A DNA stretch of 64,000 nucleotides from Streptomyces spinosisporus (GCF_022698145.1 NZ_JALDAX010000006.1:372001-436000); one strand, 5' to 3'. Numbered from the stretch's first letter, positions 51,727 through 61,231 are shown. Program-made: numbers and translations. The notes: generated by a model from the letters alone, not told the origin.

Positions 51727-52620
51727 GTGAGCGAGCTCTTCGGTGACGCGGACGAGGTACGGCAGCGGCTGGACGCGGTCGGCCACTTGGTCGACGAGGG
51801 CACCGCGACCGCCCTCTATCTGGCCACCGTGCTGGACCGGCCGCTGCTGGTGGAGGGCGAGCCCGGCGTCGGCAAGACCAGCCTCGCCAAGGCGCTCGCC
51901 CAGGCACTGGACACCCCGCTGATCCGGCTGCAGTGCTACGAGGGACTCACCCCGGGCGAGGCCCTGTACGAGTGGAACCACCAGCGCCAGCTTCTCGCCA
52001 TCCGGCTCACCGAGGCGCGCGGCGGCCGGCTCGCCGACGCCGATGTGTTCACCGAGGAGTTCCTGCACGACCGGCCGCTGCTGCGGGCGGTGCGGCACAC
52101 GGGACCGCTGCCGCCCGTGCTGCTGATCGACGAGATAGACCGGGCGGACGACGAGTTCGAGGCGCTGCTCTTCGAGTTCCTCGGCGAATGGTCCATCACC
52201 GTACCGGAGTTGGGCACGTTCGCCGCCGTACGCCCGCCCGTCGTCCTGCTCACCTCCAACCGCAGCCGCGAGCTGCACGACGCGCTGCGCCGCCGCTGCC
52301 TCTACCACTGGATCGACTTCCCCTCCCCCGAGCGCACCGCGCAGATCCTGCACCGCTCGGTCCCGGCCGCGAACGAGCCGCTGATCGCCTCGGCGACGCA
52401 GTTCATCGGCAGTGTGCGCCGGCTGGACCTGGACAAGGCGCCCGGGATGGCGGAGGCGATCGACTGGGTGTCGGCGCTGGCCGCGCTGCGCGTGGCACGG
52501 CTGACGCGCTCCGATGTCGTCAGCACCCTCAGCGCGGTCGCCAAGAGCCCCGACGACCGCATGGCCATCACCGGAGCCCTCGATGAGCTCGGTTGTCCCG
52601 AACAGGCGAGGAGACCATGA
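51727..52620 (+). CDS. coxD: CoxD-like MoxR AAA+ ATPase
   Basis: A 297-residue MoxR-type ATPase. Walker A is GEPGVGKTS (Lys50), Walker B VLLIDEIDRAD, sensor 1 in LLTSNRSRELHDALRRRCLYHWIDFP with the arginine pair. CoxD matures the CoxL active site (sulfuration of Mo and copper incorporation) with CoxE and CoxF. GTG at 51727, 3 bp after the previous stop; the stop overlaps coxG by ATGA. Confidence 0.9.
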   Translation: MSELFGDADEVRQRLDAVGHLVDEGTATALYLATVLDRPLLVEGEPGVGKTSLAKALAQALDTPLIRLQCYEGLTPGEALYEWNHQRQLLAIRLTEARGGRLADADVFTEEFLHDRPLLRAVRHTGPLPPVLLIDEIDRADDEFEALLFEFLGEWSITVPELGTFAAVRPPVVLLTSNRSRELHDALRRRCLYHWIDFPSPERTAQILHRSVPAANEPLIASATQFIGSVRRLDLDKAPGMAEAIDWVSALAALRVARLTRSDVVSTLSAVAKSPDDRMAITGALDELGCPEQARRP

Positions 52621-53318
52621 AGATCGACCAGGAGTTCGGTGTCGAGGTACCCGTCGAGCGCGTGTGGCGGACCCTCACGGATCTGGAAGGCCTGGCCCCG
52701 TGTCTGCCCGGCGCCCAGCTCACCGGGGTGGAGGGCGACACCTACAAGGGACGCGTGAAGGTCAAAGTGGGCCCCGTCATCAGCCAGTTCGCGGGTAAGG
52801 CGCGCTTCGTGAAGCTGGACGAGGACGCCCGGATCGCCGTCATCAGCGCGGCCGGGAAGGACACGCGCGGCGCCGGGAACGCCTCCGCGACGATCCACGC
52901 CCGGCTGCGCCCCGAGGGCGCGGGCACGGTGGTGACGGTCAGCACGGACCTCAACATCAGCGGCAGGCTGGCCCAGTTCGGCAGCGGCATGATCAAGGAG
53001 ATCTCTCAGAAGCTGTTCGCACAGTTCGTCGAGAACGTGGAGACCCGGCTGCTGGCTGAGCAACCGACCGCCGTGCCCGAGCCGGAGGGTGCGCCGCAGG
53101 CCGTCGCCGAACCGCAGCCGCCCGCAGCTCCGTCCGTGGTCCCGTCGGCAGCCCCGTCCCCGCGGCGGGAGGAGGCGTTCCAGCGGATGGAGGCGCCGTC
53201 GGACGAACCGCTCGACCTGGTGCGGCTGGCCGGCGGGTCCGTGTACCGGAGGCTGGTCCCCGCGCTGGTCGTGGTCGTCGTGGTCGTCGCCGCCGTGGTC
53301 CTCCTGCTGACCCTGTGA
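52617..53318 (+). CDS. coxG: CoxG-like SRPBCC protein with membrane anchor
   Basis: A 233-residue protein. Residues 1-145 are the START-like CoxG domain (FGVEVPVERVWRTLTDLEGLAPCLPGAQL, GRVKVKVGPVISQFAGKARF). A Pro/Ala-rich linker of about 45 residues leads to one C-terminal membrane helix (VPALVVVVVVVAAVVLLLTL). CoxG is thought to help anchor the enzyme at the membrane, near its electron acceptor. Start and stop overlap coxD and coxE by 4 bp each. Confidence 0.9.
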   Translation: MKIDQEFGVEVPVERVWRTLTDLEGLAPCLPGAQLTGVEGDTYKGRVKVKVGPVISQFAGKARFVKLDEDARIAVISAAGKDTRGAGNASATIHARLRPEGAGTVVTVSTDLNISGRLAQFGSGMIKEISQKLFAQFVENVETRLLAEQPTAVPEPEGAPQAVAEPQPPAAPSVVPSAAPSPRREEAFQRMEAPSDEPLDLVRLAGGSVYRRLVPALVVVVVVVAAVVLLLTL

Positions 53319-54535
53319 CCCGGCCCAGGCCGCTGCTGCCGGCCGTCGACCGGGCCGCCTTCGCCGTCGCGTTCGCCACCCGGCTCAGGCAGCGAGGGGT
53401 GGCAGTGGGGCTGACGGCGGCCCAGGACTTCGTGCGTGCGCTCGTCGCCGTACCGCCCCTGTCCCGGACGGCGCTGTACTGGTCGGCGCGTGTCACCCTC
53501 GTCCGCCGCAGGCCCGACCTGGCGCGGTTCGACGAGGTCTTCGACGCGGTCTTCGGTGAGGCACTGCTGTCCGTCGACCCGAACGCCCGCCGCAACAGCG
53601 GGCGTTCGGACCCGCGCGGGGGCGGCACCCGGTCGCCGGCGCCGCTCGATCCGTACGACGTCTCGGGAGCGTCGGCCGACCGGGGCGGTCTGCCGTGGGT
53701 GACCCTGCCGCCCGTCGCGGACGCCGAGCACCGCGACGACGTCACGCTGTCGGTGCCGCAGCGTCTGCCCAGCGATCTCGCCGGGGCCCTGGACACGCCG
53801 TTCGAGCAACTCGACGCCGAACAGGCGCAGTTGCTCGGCCGGTGGCTGGAGCGGGGGCTGCGGGAGTGGCCCGTGCGGCGCTCGCGCCGGTACGCGGTGC
53901 GGCCGGGCGGCCCCCGGGTGGCGATCCGCGAGACGGCGGCCCGGGCGCGGCGTACCGGCTGGGACCCGGTCCATCTGGTGCGCACCGGACCCGTGCACCG
54001 GCCCCGCCGGGTGGTGGTGCTGTGCGACGTGAGCCGGTCCATGCAGGCGCAGGCGATGGCCTATCTGCATCTGATGCGGGCGCTGGCGCTGACCACGCAC
54101 GCCGAGGTCTTCGCCTTCGCGACCTCGCTGACCCGGCTGACCACGACCCTCGGCCGGCGTTCGGCCGAGTCGGCGCTGAGCGAGGCGACGGAGCGGGTCG
54201 CGGACCGGTTCGGCGGTACGCGCATCGCGCACTGTCTGTCCACGCTGCTCGCCTCGCACCACGGCGGCACGGTGCGGGGCGCGGTCGTCCTGATCGGTTC
54301 GGACGGCTGGGACGGCGATCCGCCGGAGCGGCTGGCCGCCGTCATGGCCCGGCTGCGGCGCCGTGCGCACATGGTGATCTGGCTGAACCCGCGCGCCGCG
54401 AGCCCGGGGTTCGTCCCGCGTACGACGACGATGACGGCGGCTCTTCCGTACGTGGACGTGCTGTTGCCCGCGGACAGCTTCGCGGATCTGCTGCGGGTGC
54501 CGGGCGAGGTGGCCCGGTACGCCCGCCGCGGCTGA
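53315..54535 (+). CDS. coxE: CoxE-like VWA-domain protein
   Basis: A 406-residue protein with a C-terminal von Willebrand A domain whose MIDAS begins VVVLCDVSRSMQAQAMAY (DxSxS) and continues with FATSLTRLTTTL and VVLIGSDGWDGDP. The N-terminal helical part (AFATRLRQRGVAVGLTAAQDFVRAL) is typical of CoxE/MoxR partner proteins. It works with CoxD as a chelatase-like pair in active-site assembly. GTG start overlaps the coxG stop. A hairpin follows immediately after the stop. Confidence 0.9.
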   Translation: MTRPRPLLPAVDRAAFAVAFATRLRQRGVAVGLTAAQDFVRALVAVPPLSRTALYWSARVTLVRRRPDLARFDEVFDAVFGEALLSVDPNARRNSGRSDPRGGGTRSPAPLDPYDVSGASADRGGLPWVTLPPVADAEHRDDVTLSVPQRLPSDLAGALDTPFEQLDAEQAQLLGRWLERGLREWPVRRSRRYAVRPGGPRVAIRETAARARRTGWDPVHLVRTGPVHRPRRVVVLCDVSRSMQAQAMAYLHLMRALALTTHAEVFAFATSLTRLTTTLGRRSAESALSEATERVADRFGGTRIAHCLSTLLASHHGGTVRGAVVLIGSDGWDGDPPERLAAVMARLRRRAHMVIWLNPRAASPGFVPRTTTMTAALPYVDVLLPADSFADLLRVPGEVARYARRG

Positions 54536-54567
54536 ACGGCCCGGGGCGAGGAGGATGCCCCGGCCGT
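54536..54567. terminator. Terminator between coxE and ahpD-like gene
   Basis: ACGGCCCGGGGC (54536-54547) pairs with GCCCCGGCCGT (54557-54567) with a one-base bulge, in the 56-bp gap between convergent genes. Confidence 0.7.
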
Positions 54568-54591
54568 CGCTTGCCGTGGCGGGCGCGGGCG

Positions 54592-55065
54592 TCAGCCGAA
54601 CATGCCGGGCTGGTAGTCACCGGCCGGCTGCTGGACGATGACGTTGAAGCGGTTGTACAGGTTGATCAGCGCGATGGTGGCCACGAGGGCGCCGAGCTGG
54701 TCCTCGTCGAAGTGCTTGGCCGCGTTCGCCCACGCCTCGTCCGTCACGCCACCGGCCGCGTCCGCGATCCGGGTGCCCTGCTCGGCCAGCTCCAGCGCGG
54801 CGCGCTCCGCGTCGGTGAACACCTTGGCCTCACGCCAGGCCGCCACCATGTGCAGGCGCTGCGGGTCCTCGCCCGCGGCGAGGGCGTCCTTGGTGTGCAT
54901 GTCGGTGCAGAATCCACAGCCGTTGATCTGGCTGGCGCGCAGCCTCACCAGCTCTGCCGTGGCGGTCGGCAGCGTCGAGTCCGTCACGACCTTGCCCGCC
55001 GCGTTGATGTGCTTGAACAGCTTGCCCGTGGTGGCGTTCTCGAAGAGGTTCATCCGAGCTTCCAT
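54592..55065 (-). CDS. AhpD/carboxymuconolactone decarboxylase-like alkylhydroperoxidase
   Basis: A 157-residue all-helical AhpD-type protein with the redox motif INGCGFCTDMHTKDAL (C-x-x-C plus His, residues about 60-75) and the C-terminal IALINLYNRFNVIVQQP. It reduces peroxides with its CxxC pair. ATG at 55065 is preceded by GGGAG; the ORF is open upstream without similarity. It is convergent to coxE and lies downstream of the LysR gene on the same strand (136-bp gap). Confidence 0.9.
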   Translation of the reverse strand: MEARMNLFENATTGKLFKHINAAGKVVTDSTLPTATAELVRLRASQINGCGFCTDMHTKDALAAGEDPQRLHMVAAWREAKVFTDAERAALELAEQGTRIADAAGGVTDEAWANAAKHFDEDQLGALVATIALINLYNRFNVIVQQPAGDYQPGMFG

Positions 55066-55201
55066 GGTGCACTCCCGTGTGCCGTGGTCCGGTGGGTACA
55101 CCTCCTTGACGGCACGGTCCGGCGAGATGTGACGGGCACCGATGTGACCTGCGTCTCTTGCGGACCCGCAGCGAGAGCCTCGCAGCTCCAAGACCAAGAG
55201 C

Positions 55202-56158
55202 TCAGCTCCACAACGTCACGTGGATGGCGGGCCGGAACCGTCCCGCGGTCACTCCCGTGCCCCGCAGCATGGCCTGGGTGGCCCGGGGCGTGGTGACGAA
55301 GCGGCGCAGTTCCGCCGCGACCGGGGGCGCCTCCCGGTCGTGCAGGGAAAGCAGGTTCCAGGAACCGCGGACCGGCAGATGAGGGCCGTCGAGCCGGCGC
55401 AGATGCCCGTCGGACAGGTCCTTCGCCACGGCGAAGGCCACCGCGAGGGCGATCCCCTTGCCGCGCTTGGCCTCGTCCAGGGCGGCGGCATGGCTCTGGA
55501 AGATGCGCTGGTTGTGCTCGGGCACGCTCAGCCGGCGCAGCACCGAGGGGACGAGGCCGGTGCGGCCGACGGCGGAGGGACCGAGCAGCCAGGTCTGCCC
55601 GCGCAGCTCCGCGACCCCGACGCCGCCCGCGGCGAGCGGATGGTCGGGGCCGACGACCGCGATCACCTGGTAGTTGAGGAAGGGGGTGCAGCTCATCGTG
55701 TCGTCGAGGGTGGCGGGCCGCGGTCCCACCGCCACGTCCACCGCGCGGTTGACGAGCAGCACGGCGAACCGCTCCGGGTCGTGCACGCTCAGTTCGACGT
55801 CCAGGTCGGCGGCGCGCTGCGCGAACAGCTCGATGAGGCCGGGCGCCGCGTGCTCGGCGAACAGGCTGGAGGCGGCCACCCGCAGCAGCCGGCGGCCCGA
55901 GCCCGCCCGCCGTACCTCGAGGATGGTGCGGTCCTGCAGGCCCAGCATCTCGGTCGCGCGGCTGGCGAGCCGGAGCCCTCCGGGCGTGAACGCCAGGCCG
56001 TGTGCGGTGCGGGTGAACAGCCGGTCGCCGAGTTCCTTGCGCAGATGCGCGATGTGCATCGAGACGGCGGCCTCGGTCACGGCGAGGTCGGCCGCCGCTG
56101 CCTTCACCGACCCGAGGCGCACGGTCGCCGAATAGGCCCGCAGTTGTGACGGGGTCAA
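55202..56158 (-). CDS. LysR-family transcriptional regulator
   Basis: A 318-residue LysR regulator: N-terminal winged HTH (LTPSQLRAYSATVRLGSVKAAAADLAVTEAAVSMHIAHLRKELGDRLFTRT) and a two-lobe effector domain (RRLLRVAASSLFAEHAAPGLIELF, DVAVGPRPA, VVGPDHPLA). TTG at 56158 is chosen because GGGGAGG lies 6 nt upstream and the HTH begins here; GTG at 56206 would add 16 residues with no ribosome site. Its position beside cox genes recalls the LysR protein CutR, which activates CO dehydrogenase genes in mycobacteria, but the target here is inferred. Confidence 0.87.
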   Translation of the reverse strand: MTPSQLRAYSATVRLGSVKAAAADLAVTEAAVSMHIAHLRKELGDRLFTRTAHGLAFTPGGLRLASRATEMLGLQDRTILEVRRAGSGRRLLRVAASSLFAEHAAPGLIELFAQRAADLDVELSVHDPERFAVLLVNRAVDVAVGPRPATLDDTMSCTPFLNYQVIAVVGPDHPLAAGGVGVAELRGQTWLLGPSAVGRTGLVPSVLRRLSVPEHNQRIFQSHAAALDEAKRGKGIALAVAFAVAKDLSDGHLRRLDGPHLPVRGSWNLLSLHDREAPPVAAELRRFVTTPRATQAMLRGTGVTAGRFRPAIHVTLWS

Positions 56159-56293
56159 CGAGAACCTCCCCGCTCTCCACGGGTGCACATCGCCTGTGAC
56201 CTGCACCTCAAATTAGCGCACCAGTTCCCCGGAGGCCACTGTCGTGCGGGGCCCGCGGGGCTCAAGTGGTGGCTGGGGCAGGTCTGTTCGGGC

Positions 56294-56746
56294 TCAGTCC
56301 AGCAATCCGGCGGCGAGCGTCGCGCCGAGTTCCCAGCACGCCTCCAGATCGGACCTGGAGGGCTCGCCCGTCACCGTGACGGGCTTCGCGGCGGCGCGCC
56401 AGCCGAGGCCGGTCGTGATCGTCTCGATCCCCCGCACCGCGCCCGTCACATCGCTGCCGCCGTGGACGTAGAACCCGAAGGGCCTGCCCTGGGTGGCGTC
56501 CAGGCACGGGTAGTAGATCTGGTCGAAGAAGTGCTTCAGGGCCCCGGACATGTAGCCGATGTTGGCCGGGGTGCCCAGCAGGCAGGCGTCGGCGGCGAGC
56601 ACGTCGGACGCCGTGGCCGCGAGCGCCGGACGCCGTACGACGTCGACGTTCTCGATCTCGGGTGCGGTCGCGCCGGAGACCACGGCCTCCAGCATGGCCT
56701 GGCAGTTCGGCGAGGGTGTGTGATGCACGATCAGCAAGGTGGGCAC
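56294..56746 (-). CDS. Flavodoxin-like NAD(P)H-dependent FMN reductase family protein
   Basis: A 150-residue flavodoxin-fold protein. TLLIVHHTPSPNCQAMLEAV forms the FMN phosphate loop, ACLLGTPANIGYMSGALKHFFDQ the flavin-ring loop, and GFYVHGGSDVTGAV the third. GTG at 56746 opens directly on the first strand and follows AGGGTG; the open frame continues upstream. It may supply reduced flavin or reduce quinones. It is divergent from the aldo/keto reductase gene. Confidence 0.78.
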   Translation of the reverse strand: MPTLLIVHHTPSPNCQAMLEAVVSGATAPEIENVDVVRRPALAATASDVLAADACLLGTPANIGYMSGALKHFFDQIYYPCLDATQGRPFGFYVHGGSDVTGAVRGIETITTGLGWRAAAKPVTVTGEPSRSDLEACWELGATLAAGLLD

Positions 56747-56876
56747 ACTCGGCACCCTAGTGGAGGCGCCGGACGGGACTCGTGTCCGATTCGGGTTGGA
56801 TTCAGAAGCGACACCTCTGAATCCGATGAAGAGTAGTTGTTGGACTTCAGAATCGTGCGCGAGCAGCATGAAACGC

Positions 56877-57920
56877 ATGACCCACCTCGCACATCCCGAG
56901 CGCTACGACGGCACCATGCGCTACCGGCGGACCGGCCGCTCCGGTCTCGATCTGCCTCTTCTCTCCCTCGGCTACTGGCACAACTTCGGCGACGACCGGC
57001 CCTTCGAGACGCAGCGCGAGATCGCCCTGCGCGCGTTCGACCTCGGGATTACCCATCACGACCTGGCGAACAACTACGGCCCGCCCTACGGCTCCGCCGA
57101 GATCAACTTCGGCCGTCTGATGAAGCAGGACCTCGGGCCGTACCGCGACGAGCTGGTCATCTCCACGAAGGCCGGCTGGGACATGTGGCCCGGCCCGTAC
57201 GGCCAGGGCGGCGGCTCCCGCAAGTACGTGCTCGCCTCGCTCGACCAGTCGCTCACGCGCATGGGCCTGGACTACGTCGACATCTTCTACTCGCACCGGC
57301 TCGACGCGACGACTCCGCTGGAGGAGACGATGGGCGCGCTCGACACGGCCGTGCGCCAGGGCAAGGCCCTCTACGTCGGCATCTCCTCCTACGACGCCGA
57401 GCGCAGCCGTGAGGCGGTCGCGATCCTGCGGGACCTGGGTACCCCGCTGCTGATCCACCAGCCGTCGTACAGCATGCTCAACCGCTGGATCGAGACGGAG
57501 GGCCTCCTGGACGTCGCCCAGGAGGAGGGCTTCGGGGTCATCGGCTTCACGGCGCTCGCCCAGGGCCTGCTGACCGGGCGCTATCTGGACGGTGTTCCGG
57601 AGGGTTCGCGGGCCGCGGCGGGCACGTCGTTCGACCGGTCGTGGCTCACCGACGACATGCTCGGCCGGCTGCGCGCGCTGAACGACGTCGCGGCCCGGCG
57701 CGGGCAGACGCTCGCCCAGATGGCGCTGGCCTGGGCCCTGCGCGACGAGCGGGTCACCTCGCTCGTCATCGGTGCCTCGCGCACCGAGCAGCTGGAGCAG
57801 AACGTCGCCGCGCTGGAGAACCTCGACTTCAGCGCCGAGGAACTGGCCGAGATCGACAAGTACGCCACCGACGGCGGCGTCGACCTGTGGCGGGACGCCC
57901 GGCTGGGCAACCTCGGCTGA
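56877..57920 (+). CDS. YghZ/Gpr-type aldo/keto reductase
   Basis: A 347-residue AKR, the same length as E. coli YghZ (L-glyceraldehyde 3-phosphate reductase, methylglyoxal-detoxifying). It shares SLGYWHNFGDD, GITHHDLANNYGPPYGSAE with catalytic Asp/Tyr, VISTKAGWDMWPGPYGQGGGSRKY, YVDIFYSHR with the active-site His, and the NADPH loop SLVIGASRTEQLEQN. ATG at 56877 opens on MTHLAHPERY, equivalent to the E. coli N-terminus. Confidence 0.93.
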   Translation: MTHLAHPERYDGTMRYRRTGRSGLDLPLLSLGYWHNFGDDRPFETQREIALRAFDLGITHHDLANNYGPPYGSAEINFGRLMKQDLGPYRDELVISTKAGWDMWPGPYGQGGGSRKYVLASLDQSLTRMGLDYVDIFYSHRLDATTPLEETMGALDTAVRQGKALYVGISSYDAERSREAVAILRDLGTPLLIHQPSYSMLNRWIETEGLLDVAQEEGFGVIGFTALAQGLLTGRYLDGVPEGSRAAAGTSFDRSWLTDDMLGRLRALNDVAARRGQTLAQMALAWALRDERVTSLVIGASRTEQLEQNVAALENLDFSAEELAEIDKYATDGGVDLWRDARLGNLG

Positions 57921-57953
57921 AGCCGAGGCTCACGCCCGGGGCGGGCCGGGCGC

Positions 57954-58835
57954 TCAGCACAGCACGCGCAGCGCCCCGGGCAGGACCCTGACCGTGACGG
58001 GCAGGACGGCGTCGACCTCTCCGTCGGCGCCGTAGGGCACATCACGGTCGGCGGAGATGGCGATCTCCCGGCCGCGCAGGACGCGCACCTGCGGCCGCCG
58101 GACGTGGGTGCCGGTCTTGAGCTCGTTCATCATGGCGAAGAAGAGCCGCCGGGGCGCCTCGCTGATCATCACCACGTCCAGCAGTCCGTCGTCTACGCGG
58201 GCGTCCGGGGCGATGAGCCGGCCGGAGCCGTAGTAGCCGGAGTTGGCGGCCACCACGGTGTATCCGACGTGCAGGTGTTCCTCGCCGTCGACCGTGACGC
58301 GATAGCGGGCGGGGCGCCAGGTGGTGACGGCGCGCAGTCCGCCGGCGTAGTAGGAGGCCGAACCGCGCAGCAGTTTCGCGTGGTTGGCGTGGCGGTTGGC
58401 CAGGGCGTCGACACCGGCGTACACGCTGCCGAGGACGACGGTGCGCTCATGGGTGGCCGACTCGACCTCGATGGTGTCGACGGCGCGGGGATCGTTGTGG
58501 AGCAGGACCTTCGCCAGCTCCTCCGGTTCCGTGGGGAGTTCGAGGGCGCGGGCGAAGTCGTTGCCGCGGCCTGCGGGGACCAGGCCGAGGGTGGCACCGG
58601 TGCCGCTGAGGGCACCGCCGATGCCACCCGCGATGCCGTCCCCGCCGACGGCGAGCACGATCCGGCCCTGCTGCCCCGCCTGCCGGGCGAGTTCCTGGGC
58701 ATGGGCCAGGCTGCGGCTGTACTCGGTCTGCAGCTCGGCACCCGCCTCGCGCAGCAGCCGGGCCACGGCGAGCAGCGCGGCGGCCGAACTCGACCCGCCC
58801 GCGGTGGGGTTGACGACGGCGGTGAACTGTCGCAT
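57954..58835 (-). CDS. Diacylglycerol kinase-family lipid kinase
   Basis: A 293-residue DgkB/YegS-type kinase. VVNPTAGGSS is the N-terminal loop, VLAVGGDGIAGGIGGALSGTGATLGLVPAGRGNDFARAL the catalytic nucleotide-binding GGDG region, and SGYYGSGRLIAPDARVDDGLLDVVMI the C-terminal core with the conserved Asp. It phosphorylates diacylglycerol or related lipids. ATG at 58835 follows GGAGG. The FAD oxidase gene lies 80 bp upstream in the same direction, suggesting one operon. Confidence 0.9.
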   Translation of the reverse strand: MRQFTAVVNPTAGGSSSAAALLAVARLLREAGAELQTEYSRSLAHAQELARQAGQQGRIVLAVGGDGIAGGIGGALSGTGATLGLVPAGRGNDFARALELPTEPEELAKVLLHNDPRAVDTIEVESATHERTVVLGSVYAGVDALANRHANHAKLLRGSASYYAGGLRAVTTWRPARYRVTVDGEEHLHVGYTVVAANSGYYGSGRLIAPDARVDDGLLDVVMISEAPRRLFFAMMNELKTGTHVRRPQVRVLRGREIAISADRDVPYGADGEVDAVLPVTVRVLPGALRVLC

Positions 58836-58915
58836 CAATGTGCCTCCGGGGCGGACGTGCCGGTTGTGCGGGACGGGGGACGAGATGGCGGTCGGTGGCC
58901 GGGACGCGGTCCCGG

Positions 58916-60514
58916 TCAGTCGTCGAGGGGCAGCAGGATGCCGGGGTTGAGCAGTCCGTCGGGGTCCAGCCGTCGCTTGACTGCGCGCAGCGCCTCCACG
59001 GCCAGTGGACCGACCTCGCGGACGTACCAGTCGCGGTGGTCGGTGCCCACGGCGTGGTGGTGGGTGATGGTGCCGCCCGCGGCGAGGATCGCCTCGTTGG
59101 CGGCGTGCTTGGCCCGCGCCCAGTGCGCGACGGGGTTTTCGCCCTGGGCCGAGACCACGGTGAAGTACAGGGAGGCGCCGTTCTCGTAGACGTGCGAGAC
59201 ATGGCACATGACCAGGGGTGGGGTGCCGGCCTCGGTGAGGGTGGCGGTGAGCGCGTCGCGCACGGCCGCGTAGAGCTCCGGAACGCGGGACCAGAACGTG
59301 GCCGTCTCCAGCGTCTCGGCGAAGGCGCCCGCGTCCAGCAGGGCGTCGCGCAGATACGGCGCCGAGTAGCGGCCGTGCGCCCAGCGTTCGCCCGGCTCCT
59401 CGCCCAGGGGTGCGCCACCGCACGCGCGCAGCACGGCCGCGGCGCGCTCCTGTCGGTGGGAGGTGTCCTCCTGCGTGCCTTCGTAACCGGCAATGGCCGT
59501 GCAGCCGACGGCCGTTGGAGCGTCGGAGGCGCCAATGGCGTCGGGCTGTGCGAGGCCGATCAGGGTCTCGGTCTCGTCGGACAGGCGCAGCACCGTCGGG
59601 CGCGGACCGTCCTGCGCGAGCCGGCGCAGCGCCGCGGCGCCCTCCTCGAACGAGGCGAACCGCCAGCCCTCGTAGCGGCGGACCTCGGGGACCGGGCGGA
59701 TGCGGACCGTCACGGACGTGATGACGCCGAACGCACCCTCCGAGCCGAGGAACAGCTGACGCAGGTCGGGTCCGGCGGCCGAGCGCGGGGCGCGGCCGGT
59801 GTCGATGGTGCCCTCGGGGGTGGCGAGGGTGAGGCCGAGGACCATCTCGTCGAAGCGGCCGTAGCCGGCGGACGCCTGGCCGCTGGAGCGGGTGGCGGCG
59901 AACCCGCCGATGGTGGCCCACTCGTAGGACTGGGGGAAGTGGCCGAGGGTGAAGCCGTGTTCGGCGAGCAGCGCCTCGGCCTCGGGGGCGCGCAGGCCGG
60001 GTTGCAGGGTGGCGGTGCGCGAGACGGGGTCGAGGGCGAGCAGGCCGTCCATGCGCCGCAGGTCCAGGGCGACGAACGGGCCGCGTCGTCCGGGTGCCAG
60101 ACCGCCGACGACGGAGGTGCCGCCGCCGAACGGGACCACGGCGAGCCGGTGTTGGGCGCAGACCCGCAGGACGGCAAGGACCTCGTCGTGACCGGCGGGG
60201 AGCAGGACGGCCGCCGGGGTGTCGAGGGTGTCGCCCTCCCGGATGCGCAGCAGGTCGGGGGTGGACTTGCCGCGGGTGTGCCGGATCCGGGACTCGGCGT
60301 CCGTGCGCACGAACTCCTCGCCGCCGACGGCGGCCACGAGGGCGCGGTGCGCGGCGGGCTCCAACTGCCCTTCGGGTACGGCGATGTCCGCGAGGCCGAC
60401 CGGTTCGGCGCTGCGTGGCTTGACGCCGAGCAGATCGCGCAACAGCCCGATCACCGTGTCCGGCAGCGGTGCCGCCTTGGCCGGGTCGCCCCAGCCGCTC
60501 CACAGCATGTCCAT
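58916..60514 (-). CDS. FAD-linked oxidase resembling alkyldihydroxyacetonephosphate synthase
   Basis: A 532-residue PCMH-type FAD protein: VVPFGGGTSVVGGLAP is the FAD loop, YEWATIGGFAATRSSGQASAGYGRFDEMVLG the second, and GTITHHHAVGTDHRDWY with a His cluster near the C-terminus resembles the AGPS active site; YENGASLYFTVV precedes it. AGPS swaps the acyl chain of acyl-DHAP for an alkyl chain to make ether lipids; whether this one does so is unproven. ATG at 60514 follows GAGGA. It is divergent from a TetR gene. Confidence 0.87.
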   Translation of the reverse strand: MDMLWSGWGDPAKAAPLPDTVIGLLRDLLGVKPRSAEPVGLADIAVPEGQLEPAAHRALVAAVGGEEFVRTDAESRIRHTRGKSTPDLLRIREGDTLDTPAAVLLPAGHDEVLAVLRVCAQHRLAVVPFGGGTSVVGGLAPGRRGPFVALDLRRMDGLLALDPVSRTATLQPGLRAPEAEALLAEHGFTLGHFPQSYEWATIGGFAATRSSGQASAGYGRFDEMVLGLTLATPEGTIDTGRAPRSAAGPDLRQLFLGSEGAFGVITSVTVRIRPVPEVRRYEGWRFASFEEGAAALRRLAQDGPRPTVLRLSDETETLIGLAQPDAIGASDAPTAVGCTAIAGYEGTQEDTSHRQERAAAVLRACGGAPLGEEPGERWAHGRYSAPYLRDALLDAGAFAETLETATFWSRVPELYAAVRDALTATLTEAGTPPLVMCHVSHVYENGASLYFTVVSAQGENPVAHWARAKHAANEAILAAGGTITHHHAVGTDHRDWYVREVGPLAVEALRAVKRRLDPDGLLNPGILLPLDD

Positions 60515-60580
60515 GACTGTCGTCCTCACCGGTCGATTCGAGCGATTCTCTCTCCCGTCGACGCCCGGGGGCGCCGAGGC

Positions 60581-60593
60581 GTTACACTGTGAC
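60581..60593. promoter_or_regulatory. TetR-type operator candidate at the start codon
   Basis: GTTACACTGTGAC is a 13-bp near-perfect palindrome (GTnACA-C-TGTnAC) that ends 3 bp before the TetR gene's ATG, in the short gap between divergent genes. Confidence 0.55.
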
Positions 60594-60595
60594 AC

Positions 60596-61231
60596 ATGGC
60601 GCCTATTCGTCACAACAGCTCGGGCAACGGCTCGGGGAACGGTTCGGGCGGCAGTTCCGCCAACGACGCGGTGCTCGACGCGGTCCGGGACTGCGTCCTG
60701 GCCGTCGGGGTCCGCCGTACGACACTCACCGACGTGGCCCGCCGCGCGGGCGTCTCCCGGATGACGCTGTACCGGCGCTGGCCCGACGTGCGCACCCTGG
60801 TCGGCGATCTGATGACCCGCGAGTGGATCGACGTGGCCACGCGGGCGATACCGGAGCGCCGTGAGGGGGCGCACGCACGCAGGCTGCTCGTGGACGGGCT
60901 CGTGGCCGGGGTCGACTCCTTCCGCGCCCATCCGCTCTTCCGCAAGATCGTGGACGTCGACCCCGAGCTGCTGCTCCCCTATGTGCTCGACCGGCGGGGC
61001 GCGAGCCAGAACGCGCTGCTGGAGCTGCTCGCCGAGAGCCTGAAGGAGGGCCACGCCGACGGCTCGGTCCGGGCCGGGCATCCCGAGCGCCAGGCCCGCT
61101 CCGTGCTGCTGATCGTGCAGTCCTTCACCCTGTCCCTGCGGACGATGACCGACGAGGAGGACGCGGAACTGAACTCCGCGGCCTTCCTCACCGAGCTGCG
61201 CTCCATCCTGGAGAGGACCCTCACCCCATGA
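60596..61231 (+). CDS. TetR-family transcriptional regulator
   Basis: A 211-residue regulator. After a Ser/Gly-rich N-terminus, the HTH is VRRTTLTDVARRAGVSRMTLYRRWPDVRTLVGDLMTREW (residues about 40-78); the remainder is the helical ligand domain. It probably controls itself and the divergent FAD oxidase/DAG kinase genes through the GTnACACTGTnAC palindrome. The stop overlaps glpD by 4 bp, so both are co-expressed, making a glycerol or lipid ligand likely. Confidence 0.9.
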   Translation: MAPIRHNSSGNGSGNGSGGSSANDAVLDAVRDCVLAVGVRRTTLTDVARRAGVSRMTLYRRWPDVRTLVGDLMTREWIDVATRAIPERREGAHARRLLVDGLVAGVDSFRAHPLFRKIVDVDPELLLPYVLDRRGASQNALLELLAESLKEGHADGSVRAGHPERQARSVLLIVQSFTLSLRTMTDEEDAELNSAAFLTELRSILERTLTP